Source: an uncultured Oscillibacter sp. (GTDB lineage: Bacteria > Bacillota > Clostridia > Oscillospirales > Oscillospiraceae). Taken from it: a DNA stretch of 64,000 nt. Position 1 is the first letter of the stretch; every line of letters begins with the position of its first letter. The stretch spans positions 1 to 64,000 of the forward strand of contig CAJUDV010000007.1 in the NCBI GenBank assembly GCA_910585385.1, in the 5' to 3' direction. Below the pieces are notes generated by a model. That model saw only the letters and a program-made list of their open reading frames with translations. It made no database searches and was not told where the DNA came from. Below are positions 49,413-58,518 of the stretch, one piece after another. A program made the position numbers and the translations under genes.

Positions 49413-50468
49413 GTGAAGATCGTTGTGTTGGCCGGGGGGCTCTCCACGGAGCGGGCCGTCTCATTGGTGACGGGCTGCGGCGTGTGCCGCGCCCTGCGGG
49501 AGAGGGGCCACGAGGCCATTTTGGTGGATCTGTTTTTGGGCGTTGAGGATGTCCCGGCAGATCTGGAGACGCTGTTTGCCGCCCCGGACGGCCTGTGCCC
49601 CGAGGCGGCTATCGAGGCCCAGGCCCCGGACCTGGAGGCGGTGCGCAGCCTCCGCCGGGACCAGGGCCCCAGCCGGATCGGCCCCCATGTGCTGGAGCTG
49701 TGCCGGCTGGCGGATATGGTGTTTATCGGCCTCCACGGGGAGGACGGGGAGGACGGCCGCGTGCAGGCCATGCTGGATCTTCTGGGGGTGCCGTACACCG
49801 GCAGCGGGTATTTGAGCTCCGGCATGGCCATGGACAAGGCGGCGGCCAAGCGGATGATGGAGGCCGCGGGCGTCCCCACTCCGGCCTGGCGGATGCTGGA
49901 GTACGCGGAGCCGGAGGCGGCGGAGCTGGCGGAGACTCTGCCTATGCCCTGCGTCGTCAAGGCCACCACCGGCGGGTCCTCTCTGGGGGTGTTTCTGCCG
50001 GAGGACCGGGGGGCGCTGCTTAAGGCGCTGACGGAGGTGCGCCGCTTTAGCGGAAATGTGATGTGGGAGGAGCGGATCTCCGGCCGGGAGCTGACGGTGG
50101 CCGTGCTGGGGGACCGGGCCCTGCCCCCTATTGAGATTTTGCCGGCGGAGCGGGACTTCGACTACGCCGCCAAGTATCAGGCCGGGGGCGCCCGGGAGCT
50201 GTGCCCCGCCCCGGTGACGGAGGAAGAGGCGAGGCTGGTGCAGGACCTGGCGCTGCGGGTACATACGGCCCTGGGCCTGGAGGTCTACTCCCGGGCGGAC
50301 TTCATCCTGGACGGGGAGGGCAGGGCCTGGTGCCTGGAGGTGAACTCCCTGCCGGGCATGACCCCCGGCAGCCTGATCCCCAAGGCCGCCGCCGCCGTGG
50401 GGATGGACTATCCCACGCTGTGCGAGGAGATTGTGGGGCGGTCCTACCATTTGAAGAGAAGAGGTTGA
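49413..50468 (+). CDS. ddl: D-alanine-D-alanine ligase
   Basis: GTG 49413 behind GAAAGGATG. The 351-residue ATP-grasp enzyme makes D-Ala-D-Ala for peptidoglycan. MKIVVLAGGLSTERAVSL opening, VPYTGSGYLSSGMAMDKAAA, PCVVKATTGGSSLGV (ATP loop), YSRADFILD and LEVNSLPGMTPGSLIPK. A Tyr/Phe that separates D-Ala from D-Lac specificity cannot be judged by eye. murF follows 4 bases on, so the dipeptide maker and its user are coupled. Confidence 0.94.
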   Translation: MKIVVLAGGLSTERAVSLVTGCGVCRALRERGHEAILVDLFLGVEDVPADLETLFAAPDGLCPEAAIEAQAPDLEAVRSLRRDQGPSRIGPHVLELCRLADMVFIGLHGEDGEDGRVQAMLDLLGVPYTGSGYLSSGMAMDKAAAKRMMEAAGVPTPAWRMLEYAEPEAAELAETLPMPCVVKATTGGSSLGVFLPEDRGALLKALTEVRRFSGNVMWEERISGRELTVAVLGDRALPPIEILPAERDFDYAAKYQAGGARELCPAPVTEEEARLVQDLALRVHTALGLEVYSRADFILDGEGRAWCLEVNSLPGMTPGSLIPKAAAAVGMDYPTLCEEIVGRSYHLKRRG

Positions 50469-50472
50469 GCGT

Positions 50473-51846
50473 ATGCAGCCTATGACCGTGCAGGAGATCG
50501 CCGCCGCCGCGGGAGGGGTGTGGAAAAACCCCCGTGCGGACGCGCCCGCCGTCTCCGCGGTGTCCACGGACAGCCGGAATTTGGAGAGCGGCTGCCTGTT
50601 TGTCCCCTGGGTGGGGACGCGGTTTGACGGACACGACTACATTGAACAGGCCCTGGAGGGCGGAGCGGCGGGGTGCCTCTGCGCCCGGCTGCCGGAGAGG
50701 CTGCGGCCTGACAGGTTTTACATCCAGGTGCCGGATACCCGGCTGGCCCTGCGGGCCCTGGCCTCCGCGTACCGGGACCGCTTCGCCGTCCCCCTGATCC
50801 AGATCACCGGCAGCGTGGGGAAGACCACCACCAAGGAGATGCTGGCGGCGGTGCTGGGGGCCCGGCTGCGGGTCTACAAGACGCCGGGGAATTTCAACAA
50901 CGACATCGGCACCCCCCTGACGCTGCTGGGCCTGACCCCGGAGCACCAGGCGGCGGTGATTGAGACGGGTATGAACCACTTTGGGGAGATCCGCTACCTG
51001 GGGGAGATGGTGCGGCCGGACATTGCCGTCATCTCCAACATCGGGGACGCCCACGTGGAGTTCCTGGGGAGCCGGGAGGGCATTCTCCAGGCCAAGTGCG
51101 AGATTTTGGAGAACCTGAGGCCCCAGGGGCTGCTGGTCCTCAACGGGGACGATCCCCTGCTGAACACGGTCCAAGCCCCCTTTCGCACCGTGCGCTGCGG
51201 CCAGTCGGAGCGCTGCCAGGTCCGGATCACGGAGCTAAGCGACCGCGGCGTGGAGGGCATCACCTGCGCCGTCACCACGGAAAGGGACGTCTACCGCCTG
51301 TCCATCCCCGCCCCGGGGGAGCACATGGCCTACTCCGCCTCCATGGCGGTGGCCGTGGGGGAGGAGCTGGGACTGAGCCGGGAGGAGATCATCCGGGGCG
51401 TGGGGTCCTACGAGCCCGCCGGGTCCCGGATGCGGGTGGTGCGCCTGCCGGACGGGCGGCTGATCCTGGACGACTGTTACAACGCCAACCCCCAGTCCGT
51501 CACGGCGGCGCTGGAGGTGCTGGCCAAGACCGAGTGCGGCCGCAAGGCGGCGGTGCTGGGGGACATGGGCGAGCTGGGGAGCCTGACGGACCAGGCCCAC
51601 TACAACATGGGGGCCCTGGCCGCCATGCTGGGGGTGGACTTTGTGGCCGCCATTGGCGAGAAGGCCGCCCGCATTGCCGACGGCGCCGCGGAGAGCGGCG
51701 GTTCCGTCCTGCATTTTGCCACGAAAGAGGAGGCTCTGCCGGAGCTGAAGGCGCGGCTGGGCCCGGATACCGCCATGCTGGTGAAGGCGTCCCGGGCCAT
51801 GCGGTTTGACTGGCTGGTGGAGCGGTTGGAAAAGGCCTATGATTGA
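50473..51846 (+). CDS. murF: UDP-MurNAc-tripeptide-D-Ala-D-Ala ligase
   Basis: A 457-residue Mur ligase adding D-Ala-D-Ala to the UDP-MurNAc-tripeptide. AVSTDSRNLESGCLFVPWVG (UDP part), P-loop ITGSVGKTTTKEMLAAVL (Val where many have Ser), TPGNFNNDIGTPLTLL, ETGMNHFGEIRYL and ILDDCYNANPQSVTAAL are diagnostic. Its last 8 bases overlap the ABC-F gene. Confidence 0.96.
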   Translation: MQPMTVQEIAAAAGGVWKNPRADAPAVSAVSTDSRNLESGCLFVPWVGTRFDGHDYIEQALEGGAAGCLCARLPERLRPDRFYIQVPDTRLALRALASAYRDRFAVPLIQITGSVGKTTTKEMLAAVLGARLRVYKTPGNFNNDIGTPLTLLGLTPEHQAAVIETGMNHFGEIRYLGEMVRPDIAVISNIGDAHVEFLGSREGILQAKCEILENLRPQGLLVLNGDDPLLNTVQAPFRTVRCGQSERCQVRITELSDRGVEGITCAVTTERDVYRLSIPAPGEHMAYSASMAVAVGEELGLSREEIIRGVGSYEPAGSRMRVVRLPDGRLILDDCYNANPQSVTAALEVLAKTECGRKAAVLGDMGELGSLTDQAHYNMGALAAMLGVDFVAAIGEKAARIADGAAESGGSVLHFATKEEALPELKARLGPDTAMLVKASRAMRFDWLVERLEKAYD

Positions 51847-53740
51847 GATACAGGTGAATGCCCTGGTCAAGTCCTTCGAGGTGGGCAGGAACGTTCTGGA
51901 CGGGCTCACCTTCCAGATTGACCAGGGGGAGCGGGTGGGCCTGCTGGGCAAAAACGGCGCCGGCAAGACCACGCTCTTTAAGATACTGACCGGGGAACTG
52001 GACTACGACGAGGGCGCCGTCACCGTGGGCCAGGGCCGGCGGGTGGGGCTCATCTCCCAGATTCCCGTGTACCCGCCGGGCCACACCGTGGAGGACGTGC
52101 TTCGCTCCGCCTTCGCCCGGCTTGAAAAGCTGGCCCGGGAGATGGAGTCTTTGACGGAGCGCATGGCGGCGGGGGAGACGGACCCGGCCCTGCTGCGGCG
52201 CTACGGGGCGCTGAGCGAGCGGTTTGAGGTCTTCGGCGGGTACGATACCGACGTTGCGGTGAACAAGATCGCGGGCGGCCTCTCCATCTCCCAGGAGATG
52301 CGGGGGCAGCTGTTCGACAGCCTCTCCGGCGGGGAGAAGACCCGGGTGAACCTGGGCCGCCTGATTCTGGAGGACACGGACATCTTGCTGCTGGACGAGC
52401 CCACCAACCACTTGGACCTCCACGCCACGGAGTGGCTGGAGGAGTATATCCGCTCCTTTCGGGGCACCGTGGTGGCCATCTCCCACGACCGGTATTTCCT
52501 GGACCGGGTGGTGACGCGGGTCATCGAGATTCAGGACGGGAAGGCGGAGTTTTACAGCGGGAATTACAGCTTTTACGCCGTGGAGAAGGAGCGCCGCTAC
52601 CAGGAGCGGCTGAAGCAGTACCAGAAGGAGCAGGCCAAGATCCAGCAGCTGGAGAGGGCGGCGGAGCAGCTGCGCGTGTGGGCCTTCATGGGCATGGACA
52701 AGACCTACCGCCGGGCGGTGAACATCGAGCGGCGCATCGAGCGGATGCGCACCACCTCCAAGCCCACCAAGGCCAGGAAGATGGACGCCCGCTTCACCGC
52801 CGCGGAGTTCCACGGAGACGAGGTGCTGGGCGTCCGGAACCTGGCCAAGTCCTTTGGGGACAAGCGCCTTTTCGACGGGGTGACTTTAAAGGTGGAGGGG
52901 GGCGAGCGCATTGCCCTCATCGGGGACAACGGCACCGGCAAGTCCACCTTGATCAAAATGATTGTGGGGGAGCTGTACCCCGACGACGGCCGGATCAGGA
53001 CCGGCCCCCAGGTGAAGCTGGCCTATCTGCCCCAGATCATCCGGTTCGACCACCCGGACTGGAATCTGGTGGAGAGCGTGATGGGGGCCAAGAGGGGCCT
53101 CTCCGCCCAGTCCGCCCGGAACCGCCTGGCGGCCTACGATTTCCAGGGGGAGGACGTGTTCAAGCCGGTGTCCGTTCTCTCCGGCGGTGAGCAGAGCCGG
53201 CTGCGGCTGTGCATGCTGATGGACGACGAGATCAATTTCCTGATTCTGGACGAGCCCACCAACCACCTGGACATCGCCTCCCGGGAGTGGATCGAGGAGG
53301 CGGTGGAGGCCTATGACGGGACGCTGCTGTTCGTCAGCCACGACCGGTACTTTATCAACCGCTTTGCCACCCGGATCTGGGAGCTGGCGGACGGGACGAT
53401 TACGGATTACCCCATGGGCTTTACCCAGTACCGCCAGGAGAAGGCCCGGGAGGAGGCGGAGCGGACGGAGCCTCCCAAGCCGGCAGCGGAGAAGAAGGCG
53501 GCGGAGCGCCCCGTCCGGGGCAACCGGGCCCAGCAGAACGCCCGGCGGCAGCTGACCATCTGTGAGCGGGACATCGCCAGGGCGGAGGAGGAGATCGCCG
53601 CCCTGGAGGGAGAGATGGAGGCGGCGGCCTGCGACTATGAGAGACTGACGGCGCTGACAGAGGAGCGGGAGACCGCCCAGGCGGCGCTGGAGGCCCTGTA
53701 CGAGAGGTGGGAGCGGCTCAGCGAAGAGGCCGGCGAATAG
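51839..53740 (+). CDS. ABC-F family ATPase
   Basis: ATG 51839 overlaps the murF stop. The 633-residue soluble protein has two ABC ATPase domains and no membrane segments: Walker A GLLGKNGAGKTTL and ALIGDNGTGKSTL, signatures LSGGEKTRVNLG and LSGGEQSRLRLC, and LLLDEPTNHLD / LILDEPTNHLD. A helical linker between them (RYQERLKQYQKEQAKIQQLE) and a charged C-terminal coiled coil (from about 540) fit the ribosome-acting ABC-F proteins (Uup/YdiF/YfmR group). It could aid translation on difficult sequences or protect against antibiotics; by itself it does not prove resistance. Confidence 0.93.
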   Translation: MIEIQVNALVKSFEVGRNVLDGLTFQIDQGERVGLLGKNGAGKTTLFKILTGELDYDEGAVTVGQGRRVGLISQIPVYPPGHTVEDVLRSAFARLEKLAREMESLTERMAAGETDPALLRRYGALSERFEVFGGYDTDVAVNKIAGGLSISQEMRGQLFDSLSGGEKTRVNLGRLILEDTDILLLDEPTNHLDLHATEWLEEYIRSFRGTVVAISHDRYFLDRVVTRVIEIQDGKAEFYSGNYSFYAVEKERRYQERLKQYQKEQAKIQQLERAAEQLRVWAFMGMDKTYRRAVNIERRIERMRTTSKPTKARKMDARFTAAEFHGDEVLGVRNLAKSFGDKRLFDGVTLKVEGGERIALIGDNGTGKSTLIKMIVGELYPDDGRIRTGPQVKLAYLPQIIRFDHPDWNLVESVMGAKRGLSAQSARNRLAAYDFQGEDVFKPVSVLSGGEQSRLRLCMLMDDEINFLILDEPTNHLDIASREWIEEAVEAYDGTLLFVSHDRYFINRFATRIWELADGTITDYPMGFTQYRQEKAREEAERTEPPKPAAEKKAAERPVRGNRAQQNARRQLTICERDIARAEEEIAALEGEMEAAACDYERLTALTEERETAQAALEALYERWERLSEEAGE

Positions 53741-53910
53741 CGCTGTTAAAAGTTTCGTCCGCCTTTTCAAAGGCGGCGGGGGTCCGGGGGCGGAGCCGCC
53801 CGGCGTCCTGGAGCGAAGCGGCAGCGGCGTCGAGGAAAAACGAGGCGAAGTCAAGGTTTCTCCCGAAGCGCCGAAACAGAAACTCAGAGGCAGAAGCTCA
53901 AAAGAAGAAT

Positions 53911-54672
53911 ATGAAAAAGAGACCACAGTATATTTTTATCGCGATTTTAGCCCTCCTGGGCCTGGCCCTGGCAACTGTCCCCAACGGAATGCGCTTTACC
54001 GGCTTTTTGTTTTTGGGGGCCGCCGGGCTGTGGGCCGCCGGCATTCTCCTGCGCCGCTGGGCGAAAACCTCCCGCGCCGGCCGCTGGCTCTATCGGGGGT
54101 TTCTCTCCGGCACGGCCCTGACGCTGACGCTTTTGATGGCCATCGAGACCGCCGTGGTCTTTCGGGGGGAGGCGGACAACTCCGCCGTCCCCGTGGACGC
54201 GGTGATCGTCCTGGGAGCCGGGGTCAACGGCGAGACGCCCTCGGCGGCGCTGCGAAGCCGCATCGACGCGGCGGCGGCGTACCTGGAGACCCACCCCGGC
54301 GTGCCGGTGGTGCTCTCCGGCGGGCAGGGGCCCGGGGAGCGCATCTCCGAGGCGGAGGCCATGTACCGGGCGCTGCGGACGGAGGACGGGGCGGAGAACG
54401 CCCGGTATCTCTTGGAGGACCGCTCCACCAGCACGGCGGAGAACTTCAAGTTCTCCAAGGCGCTGCTGGCCGAGGGCGGCCTGGACACGGACACGGCGGT
54501 CATCGCCGTGGTGACCAACGACTTCCACTGCTTCCGGGCCCACATGATCGCCCGGCGGCAGGGACTGCGGATCGTGGATGTTCCGGCGGAGCTGCCATGG
54601 TGGTGGCTGACGGCCAACTACTATGCCCGGGAGGCCTTCGCCGTGGTGAAGACGGCGCTGTTTGACCGGTAG
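53911..54672 (+). CDS. YdcF-like (DUF218) membrane protein
   Basis: ATG 53911 is chosen as the first start before the membrane helices; its SD (AGAAG) is weak. The 253-residue protein has three N-terminal hydrophobic segments and a DUF218 domain: VDAVIVLGAGVNGETPS, VVLSGGQGPGERISEAEAM, RSTSTAENFKFSKALL, VTNDFHCFRAHMIARRQGL. Relatives include SanA and ElyC, tied to envelope integrity. The 170-bp leader contains a CCGCCTTT/AAAGGCGG hairpin near 53760. Confidence 0.88.
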   Translation: MKKRPQYIFIAILALLGLALATVPNGMRFTGFLFLGAAGLWAAGILLRRWAKTSRAGRWLYRGFLSGTALTLTLLMAIETAVVFRGEADNSAVPVDAVIVLGAGVNGETPSAALRSRIDAAAAYLETHPGVPVVLSGGQGPGERISEAEAMYRALRTEDGAENARYLLEDRSTSTAENFKFSKALLAEGGLDTDTAVIAVVTNDFHCFRAHMIARRQGLRIVDVPAELPWWWLTANYYAREAFAVVKTALFDR

Positions 54673-54800
54673 CCTCCCGCTGGGGGATCACTTCCCCCGG
54701 GGGAAGCCGCCCCTGGCGGGGGCTGGCCGGACTGTTCCGCCATGCCCCGCCCAAAGGCGCTTCCCCGGAACGGGAGACATTGAAATTTAGGAGAAAGACC

Positions 54801-55319
54801 ATGGCCTGGAATAACGTATTATGTATGTATTACTCCCGGACGGGCAATACCAAGCGTACCATGGAGGAGATTGCCAAGGCCCTGAACGCGGAGCTGGTGG
54901 AGATCCAGGACGGCGTGGACCGCGGCGGGGCCAGGGGATGGCTTCGCTGCGGGCTGGACGCCGTGCGGCGCAGCAGCCCCAAGGTGAGGTTCACGACCAA
55001 GTGGCCCCTGTCAGACTACCGGCTGGTGATCGTGGGCACGCCGGTGTGGGCCGGACGGTGCAGCGCCCCGGTGCGGGGCTTTTTGAAGCAGAACGGCAGG
55101 GACCTGCGCAACGCCTCTTATGTCGTCGTCCGGGGCTGCGAGGACAAGAACGAGGAGATCTTTCAGCAGATGGATCTTTACACGCCCTGCGGACACCGGA
55201 CAGCGGTGTCGCTGAGAAGAGGCTCCGTGGGATGTGAGTTTTGGCAGGAGGAGTTTCTCCGCCAAACGCAGGAGTTTTTGAAGGAGGGCCGGTGGCAGCC
55301 GCCTGCGCCCGAGGGCTGA
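54801..55319 (+). CDS. Flavodoxin-like protein
   Basis: ATG 54801 follows AGGAG. A 172-residue flavodoxin fold: YYSRTGNTKRTMEEIAKALN is the FMN phosphate-binding loop, and IVGTPVWAGRCSAPVRGFL the second flavin loop. Likely an electron carrier or NAD(P)H:quinone-type reductase partner. Its stop overlaps an upstream in-frame start of prfA. Confidence 0.9.
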   Translation: MAWNNVLCMYYSRTGNTKRTMEEIAKALNAELVEIQDGVDRGGARGWLRCGLDAVRRSSPKVRFTTKWPLSDYRLVIVGTPVWAGRCSAPVRGFLKQNGRDLRNASYVVVRGCEDKNEEIFQQMDLYTPCGHRTAVSLRRGSVGCEFWQEEFLRQTQEFLKEGRWQPPAPEG

Positions 55320-55354
55320 TGGAATATGGACCTTTTGAGAGGGGGGAGACGCCG

Positions 55355-56416
55355 GTGGTGGAAAAATGGAAGAGTCTGGCGCTGCGGTATGAGGACCTGG
55401 AGGCCCAGCTGGCGGACCCCGCCGTCTACGGCGACGCCGGACGCCTCCGGGATGTGAACCGGGAGCTGAAGGAGCTGGCCCCCATTGCCGGCGCCTGGCG
55501 GGACTGGGAGGCCGCGGAGCGGCGGCGGGCCGGCGCGGAGGAGCTGCTCCGGGACCCGGACTTTAAGGAGCTGGCCCAGGAGGAGCTGTCCGCCGCCAAA
55601 GCCGAGCTTCGGCGGCTGGAGGAGCGGTTTAAGGTTCTGCTTCTGCCCAAAGACCCCGACGGCGGCCGGGACGTGGTGCTGGAGCTGCGGGCGGGCGTAG
55701 GCGGGGAGGAGGCGGCGCTCTTCGCCGGGACGCTTTTGCGGATGTACACCCTGTACGCCCAGAGCAGGGGCTGGAAGCTGGATGTGGTCAGCCTCAGCGA
55801 GACGGAGCTGGGAGGAGTGAAGGAGTGCAGCGTCCTCATCGAGGGGGCGGGAGCCTTCTCCCGGCTGAAATACGAGAGCGGCGTCCACCAGGTCAAGCGG
55901 GTGCCGGAGACGGAGTCCAGCGGGCGCATTCAGACCAGCACCGCCACGGCGGCGGTGCTCCGCTCGGCGGAGGAGGTGGATGTGGAGATCGACCCCAGGG
56001 ATCTCCAGATCGACACCTACCGCTCCTCCGGCGCGGGGGGACAGCACGTGAATAAGACCGAGTCCGCCATCCGCGTCACCCATCTTCCCACGGGGCTGGT
56101 GGTGACCTGCCAGGACGAGCGGAGCCAGCATAAAAATAGAGACAAGGCCATGAAGGTTCTCCGCTCCCGGCTCTATGAGATGGAGCGGGAGCGGCGGGAG
56201 GCCGGCACGGCCTCGGAGCGGCGGAGCCAGGTGGGCGGCGCGTGGCGCAGTGAGAAAATTCGGACATACCAGTTTCTCCAGGGCCGGGTGACGGACCACC
56301 GCCTGGGGATGACCCTCTACAAGCTGGACGCGGTGCTTGACGGCGACCTGGATGAGTTCATCGACGCCCTGGCGGCGGCGGACCAGGCGGAGAAGCTCAG
56401 AGGCGGTGGGGAATGA
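55355..56416 (+). CDS. prfA: Peptide chain release factor 1
   Basis: GTG 55355 behind GGGGGGAG gives 353 residues, close to the usual ~356; an ATG at 55319 that overlaps the flavodoxin stop is the alternative. RF1 reads UAA and UAG. Codon-recognition region VHQVKRVPETESSGRIQTST (P-x-T as PET, as I recall for Bacillus RF1) and catalytic GGQ in YRSSGAGGQHVNKTESAIR. No prmC methylase gene follows, unlike in many genomes. Confidence 0.94.
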   Translation: MVEKWKSLALRYEDLEAQLADPAVYGDAGRLRDVNRELKELAPIAGAWRDWEAAERRRAGAEELLRDPDFKELAQEELSAAKAELRRLEERFKVLLLPKDPDGGRDVVLELRAGVGGEEAALFAGTLLRMYTLYAQSRGWKLDVVSLSETELGGVKECSVLIEGAGAFSRLKYESGVHQVKRVPETESSGRIQTSTATAAVLRSAEEVDVEIDPRDLQIDTYRSSGAGGQHVNKTESAIRVTHLPTGLVVTCQDERSQHKNRDKAMKVLRSRLYEMERERREAGTASERRSQVGGAWRSEKIRTYQFLQGRVTDHRLGMTLYKLDAVLDGDLDEFIDALAAADQAEKLRGGGE

Positions 56417-56682
56417 AGCTGCGGCGGCTGGGACTGGCCATGCTCTGGGTGCTGGCGGCGGGCCTCACCGCGCTGGAGGCCTCACTGTTTTGGATCTGGC
56501 TGCAAGGGGCGCGGTATGTGGCGGAATACGGCGTGGCGGAGAACCCGTACGCCGCCGAGGATATGGAGATCGCGGGAATCTGTGCCCTGGCGCTTCTGCC
56601 GCTGTTTCTGGCGGCGGCCTGGGCTCTTTGCCGGATCGTACTGCGGAGTATAAAGCGGGCGGGAGCCCGATCAGAGAGATAG
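56413..56682 (+). CDS. Small two-helix membrane protein
   Basis: An 89-residue product overlapping prfA by ATGA. Two hydrophobic segments (LAMLWVLAAGLTALEASLFW and AGICALALLPLFLAAAWALC) around a short acidic loop with YAAEDME; basic tail. Not recognised. The tight coupling to prfA supports it being real. Confidence 0.65.
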   Translation: MKLRRLGLAMLWVLAAGLTALEASLFWIWLQGARYVAEYGVAENPYAAEDMEIAGICALALLPLFLAAAWALCRIVLRSIKRAGARSER

Positions 56683-56693
56683 GGGCGAAGCGT

Positions 56694-58364
56694 ATGCATA
56701 CCTTATATTTTGACCTGCGGGACACCAAGGGACAGCAGAAGACCATTGAGGACAACATCTCCGCCGCCGCCCGGCTGCTGCGGGAGGGGGCCCTGGTGGC
56801 CATCCCCACGGAGACGGTGTACGGCCTGGGGGCCAACGGCCTGGACGAGTCCGCCGTCCGGCGGATCTTTGAGGCAAAGGGACGGCCCCAGGACAATCCC
56901 CTCATTCTTCACCTCACCGGGCCCCAGTGGTTGCCCCGGTACTGCCGGGACATCCCCCCCATGGCCTATGTGCTGGCCCGGAAGTTCTGGCCCGGCCCGC
57001 TGACCATCATCTTAAAGCGCAGCGAGCTGGTGCCGGACGCGACCACCGCGGGACTGGACACCGTGGCGGTCCGCTGCCCCAACCATCCGGTGACCTTGGC
57101 CATCCTTCGGGAGGCGGGGGTGCCGGTGGCGGCCCCCAGCGCCAACCTCTCCGGCCGGCCCAGCTGCACCAGCGCCGCGGACGTCATGGAGGACATGGAC
57201 GGCAGGATCGAGGGCGTGGTGGACGGCGGCCCCTGCGTGGTGGGGGTGGAGTCCACCATTCTGGATATGACCTGTGAGCCCCCCCGGCTGCTGCGCCCCG
57301 GCGGGCTGCCGGTGGAGGAGCTGGAGCGGCTCATCGGCCCCATCGCCGTGGACAGGGCCGTCAGTGCCGCGATGCCCGAGGGGGAGCGGCCCAGGGCCCC
57401 GGGCATGAAGTACCGCCACTACGCCCCCAAGGCTCCCGTCACGGTGGTTACCGGCGCGCCGGCCAAGTCCGCCCAGGAGATCAAGCGCCGGGTGGGGCCC
57501 ACCTCCGGCGTCATCTGCTTTGACGAGTATATCCGCATGTTCCCGGAGCAGGTGGTCCATGCCATCGGCCCGGTGGACGACAAGCTGACCCAGGCCCAGC
57601 GGGTGTTTGAGGCGTTGCGGTCCTTTGACGCTACGAAGGTGACGGAGATCTATACCCAGTGCCCCGACGGCCGGGGCCTTGGCCTGGCCGTGGGGAACCG
57701 GCTGAGAAAGGCGGCGGGCTTTCATGAGGTAGAGGCCGACAGCGAGAAGATCGTCCTGGGGCTCACCGGCGGCACCGGCGCGGGCAAGAGCAGCGCCCTG
57801 GCGGTGCTGCGGGAGCTGGGCGCCGTGGTGCTGGACTGCGACAAGGTCTACCATGAGATGCTGGCGGAGAACGTGGAGATGCAGAAGGCCGTCTCCAAGG
57901 CCTTCCCCGGCGTGTTCCGGCCCGACGGCTCGCTGAACCGGCAGAAGCTGGGGCAGGAGGTCTTCATGAAGAAGGAGCAGCTGGAGAAGCTCAACGCCAT
58001 CGTCTATCACTTCCTGGTGCCGGAGATTCAGCGGCGGCTGGACGAGGCGGGGGACAGCGTCTGCGCCATCGACGCCATCAACCTCCTGGAGAGCGGTCTG
58101 GACATCGTATGCGACCGGACCATCGCCATCACCTCCCCCACGGAGCTGCGGGTGCGGCGGATCATGGCCCGGGACGGCATCACGGAGGGGTACGCCCGGA
58201 TGCGGATTACCGCCCAGAAGCCGGACGAATACTACCGGGGCAAGTGCAGCTGCGAGCTGAACAATGACGCCGACACCGCGGAGGACTTCCAGAGGGCCGC
58301 CCGGCGGTTTTTCAAGCGGCTGATCCGGGCTGTCCGGGAGGAGAAGCAGAATAAGAAGATATGA
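56694..58364 (+). CDS. Fusion of threonylcarbamoyl-AMP synthase (Sua5) and dephospho-CoA kinase (CoaE)
   Basis: ATG 56694 behind AGGGG. One uninterrupted 556-residue frame. Residues 1 to about 345 are a full Sua5: YrdC core (PTETVYGLGANGL, AKGRPQDNPLILHL, PSANLSGRPSCTSA) plus the C-terminal Sua5 domain (APGMKYRHYAPKAPV about 235-249). It makes the intermediate for t6A37 in tRNA. Residues about 350-556 are a CoaE kinase: P-loop LTGGTGAGKSSALAVL (357-372), LDCDKVYHEML, RRIMARDGITEGYARMRI, ending in a basic tail; it makes CoA. No coaE stands nearby. The two reactions are unrelated, so the fusion is probably for coexpression. Confidence 0.9.
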   Translation: MHTLYFDLRDTKGQQKTIEDNISAAARLLREGALVAIPTETVYGLGANGLDESAVRRIFEAKGRPQDNPLILHLTGPQWLPRYCRDIPPMAYVLARKFWPGPLTIILKRSELVPDATTAGLDTVAVRCPNHPVTLAILREAGVPVAAPSANLSGRPSCTSAADVMEDMDGRIEGVVDGGPCVVGVESTILDMTCEPPRLLRPGGLPVEELERLIGPIAVDRAVSAAMPEGERPRAPGMKYRHYAPKAPVTVVTGAPAKSAQEIKRRVGPTSGVICFDEYIRMFPEQVVHAIGPVDDKLTQAQRVFEALRSFDATKVTEIYTQCPDGRGLGLAVGNRLRKAAGFHEVEADSEKIVLGLTGGTGAGKSSALAVLRELGAVVLDCDKVYHEMLAENVEMQKAVSKAFPGVFRPDGSLNRQKLGQEVFMKKEQLEKLNAIVYHFLVPEIQRRLDEAGDSVCAIDAINLLESGLDIVCDRTIAITSPTELRVRRIMARDGITEGYARMRITAQKPDEYYRGKCSCELNNDADTAEDFQRAARRFFKRLIRAVREEKQNKKI

Positions 58365-58518
58365 GGGGCTGTACCGGGATTTGGAACGGCCGCCTGACCG
58401 GGCTTTTTCCAACGGAATATCTGCAAACGGCCAGGCCGCCGGGGGCTGCCCGGCATGAATGCGGCGCTTGAAAGAGCATATGCTGCGTGCGATAAATTCA
58501 GTTAAGAGGAGTGCTGAG

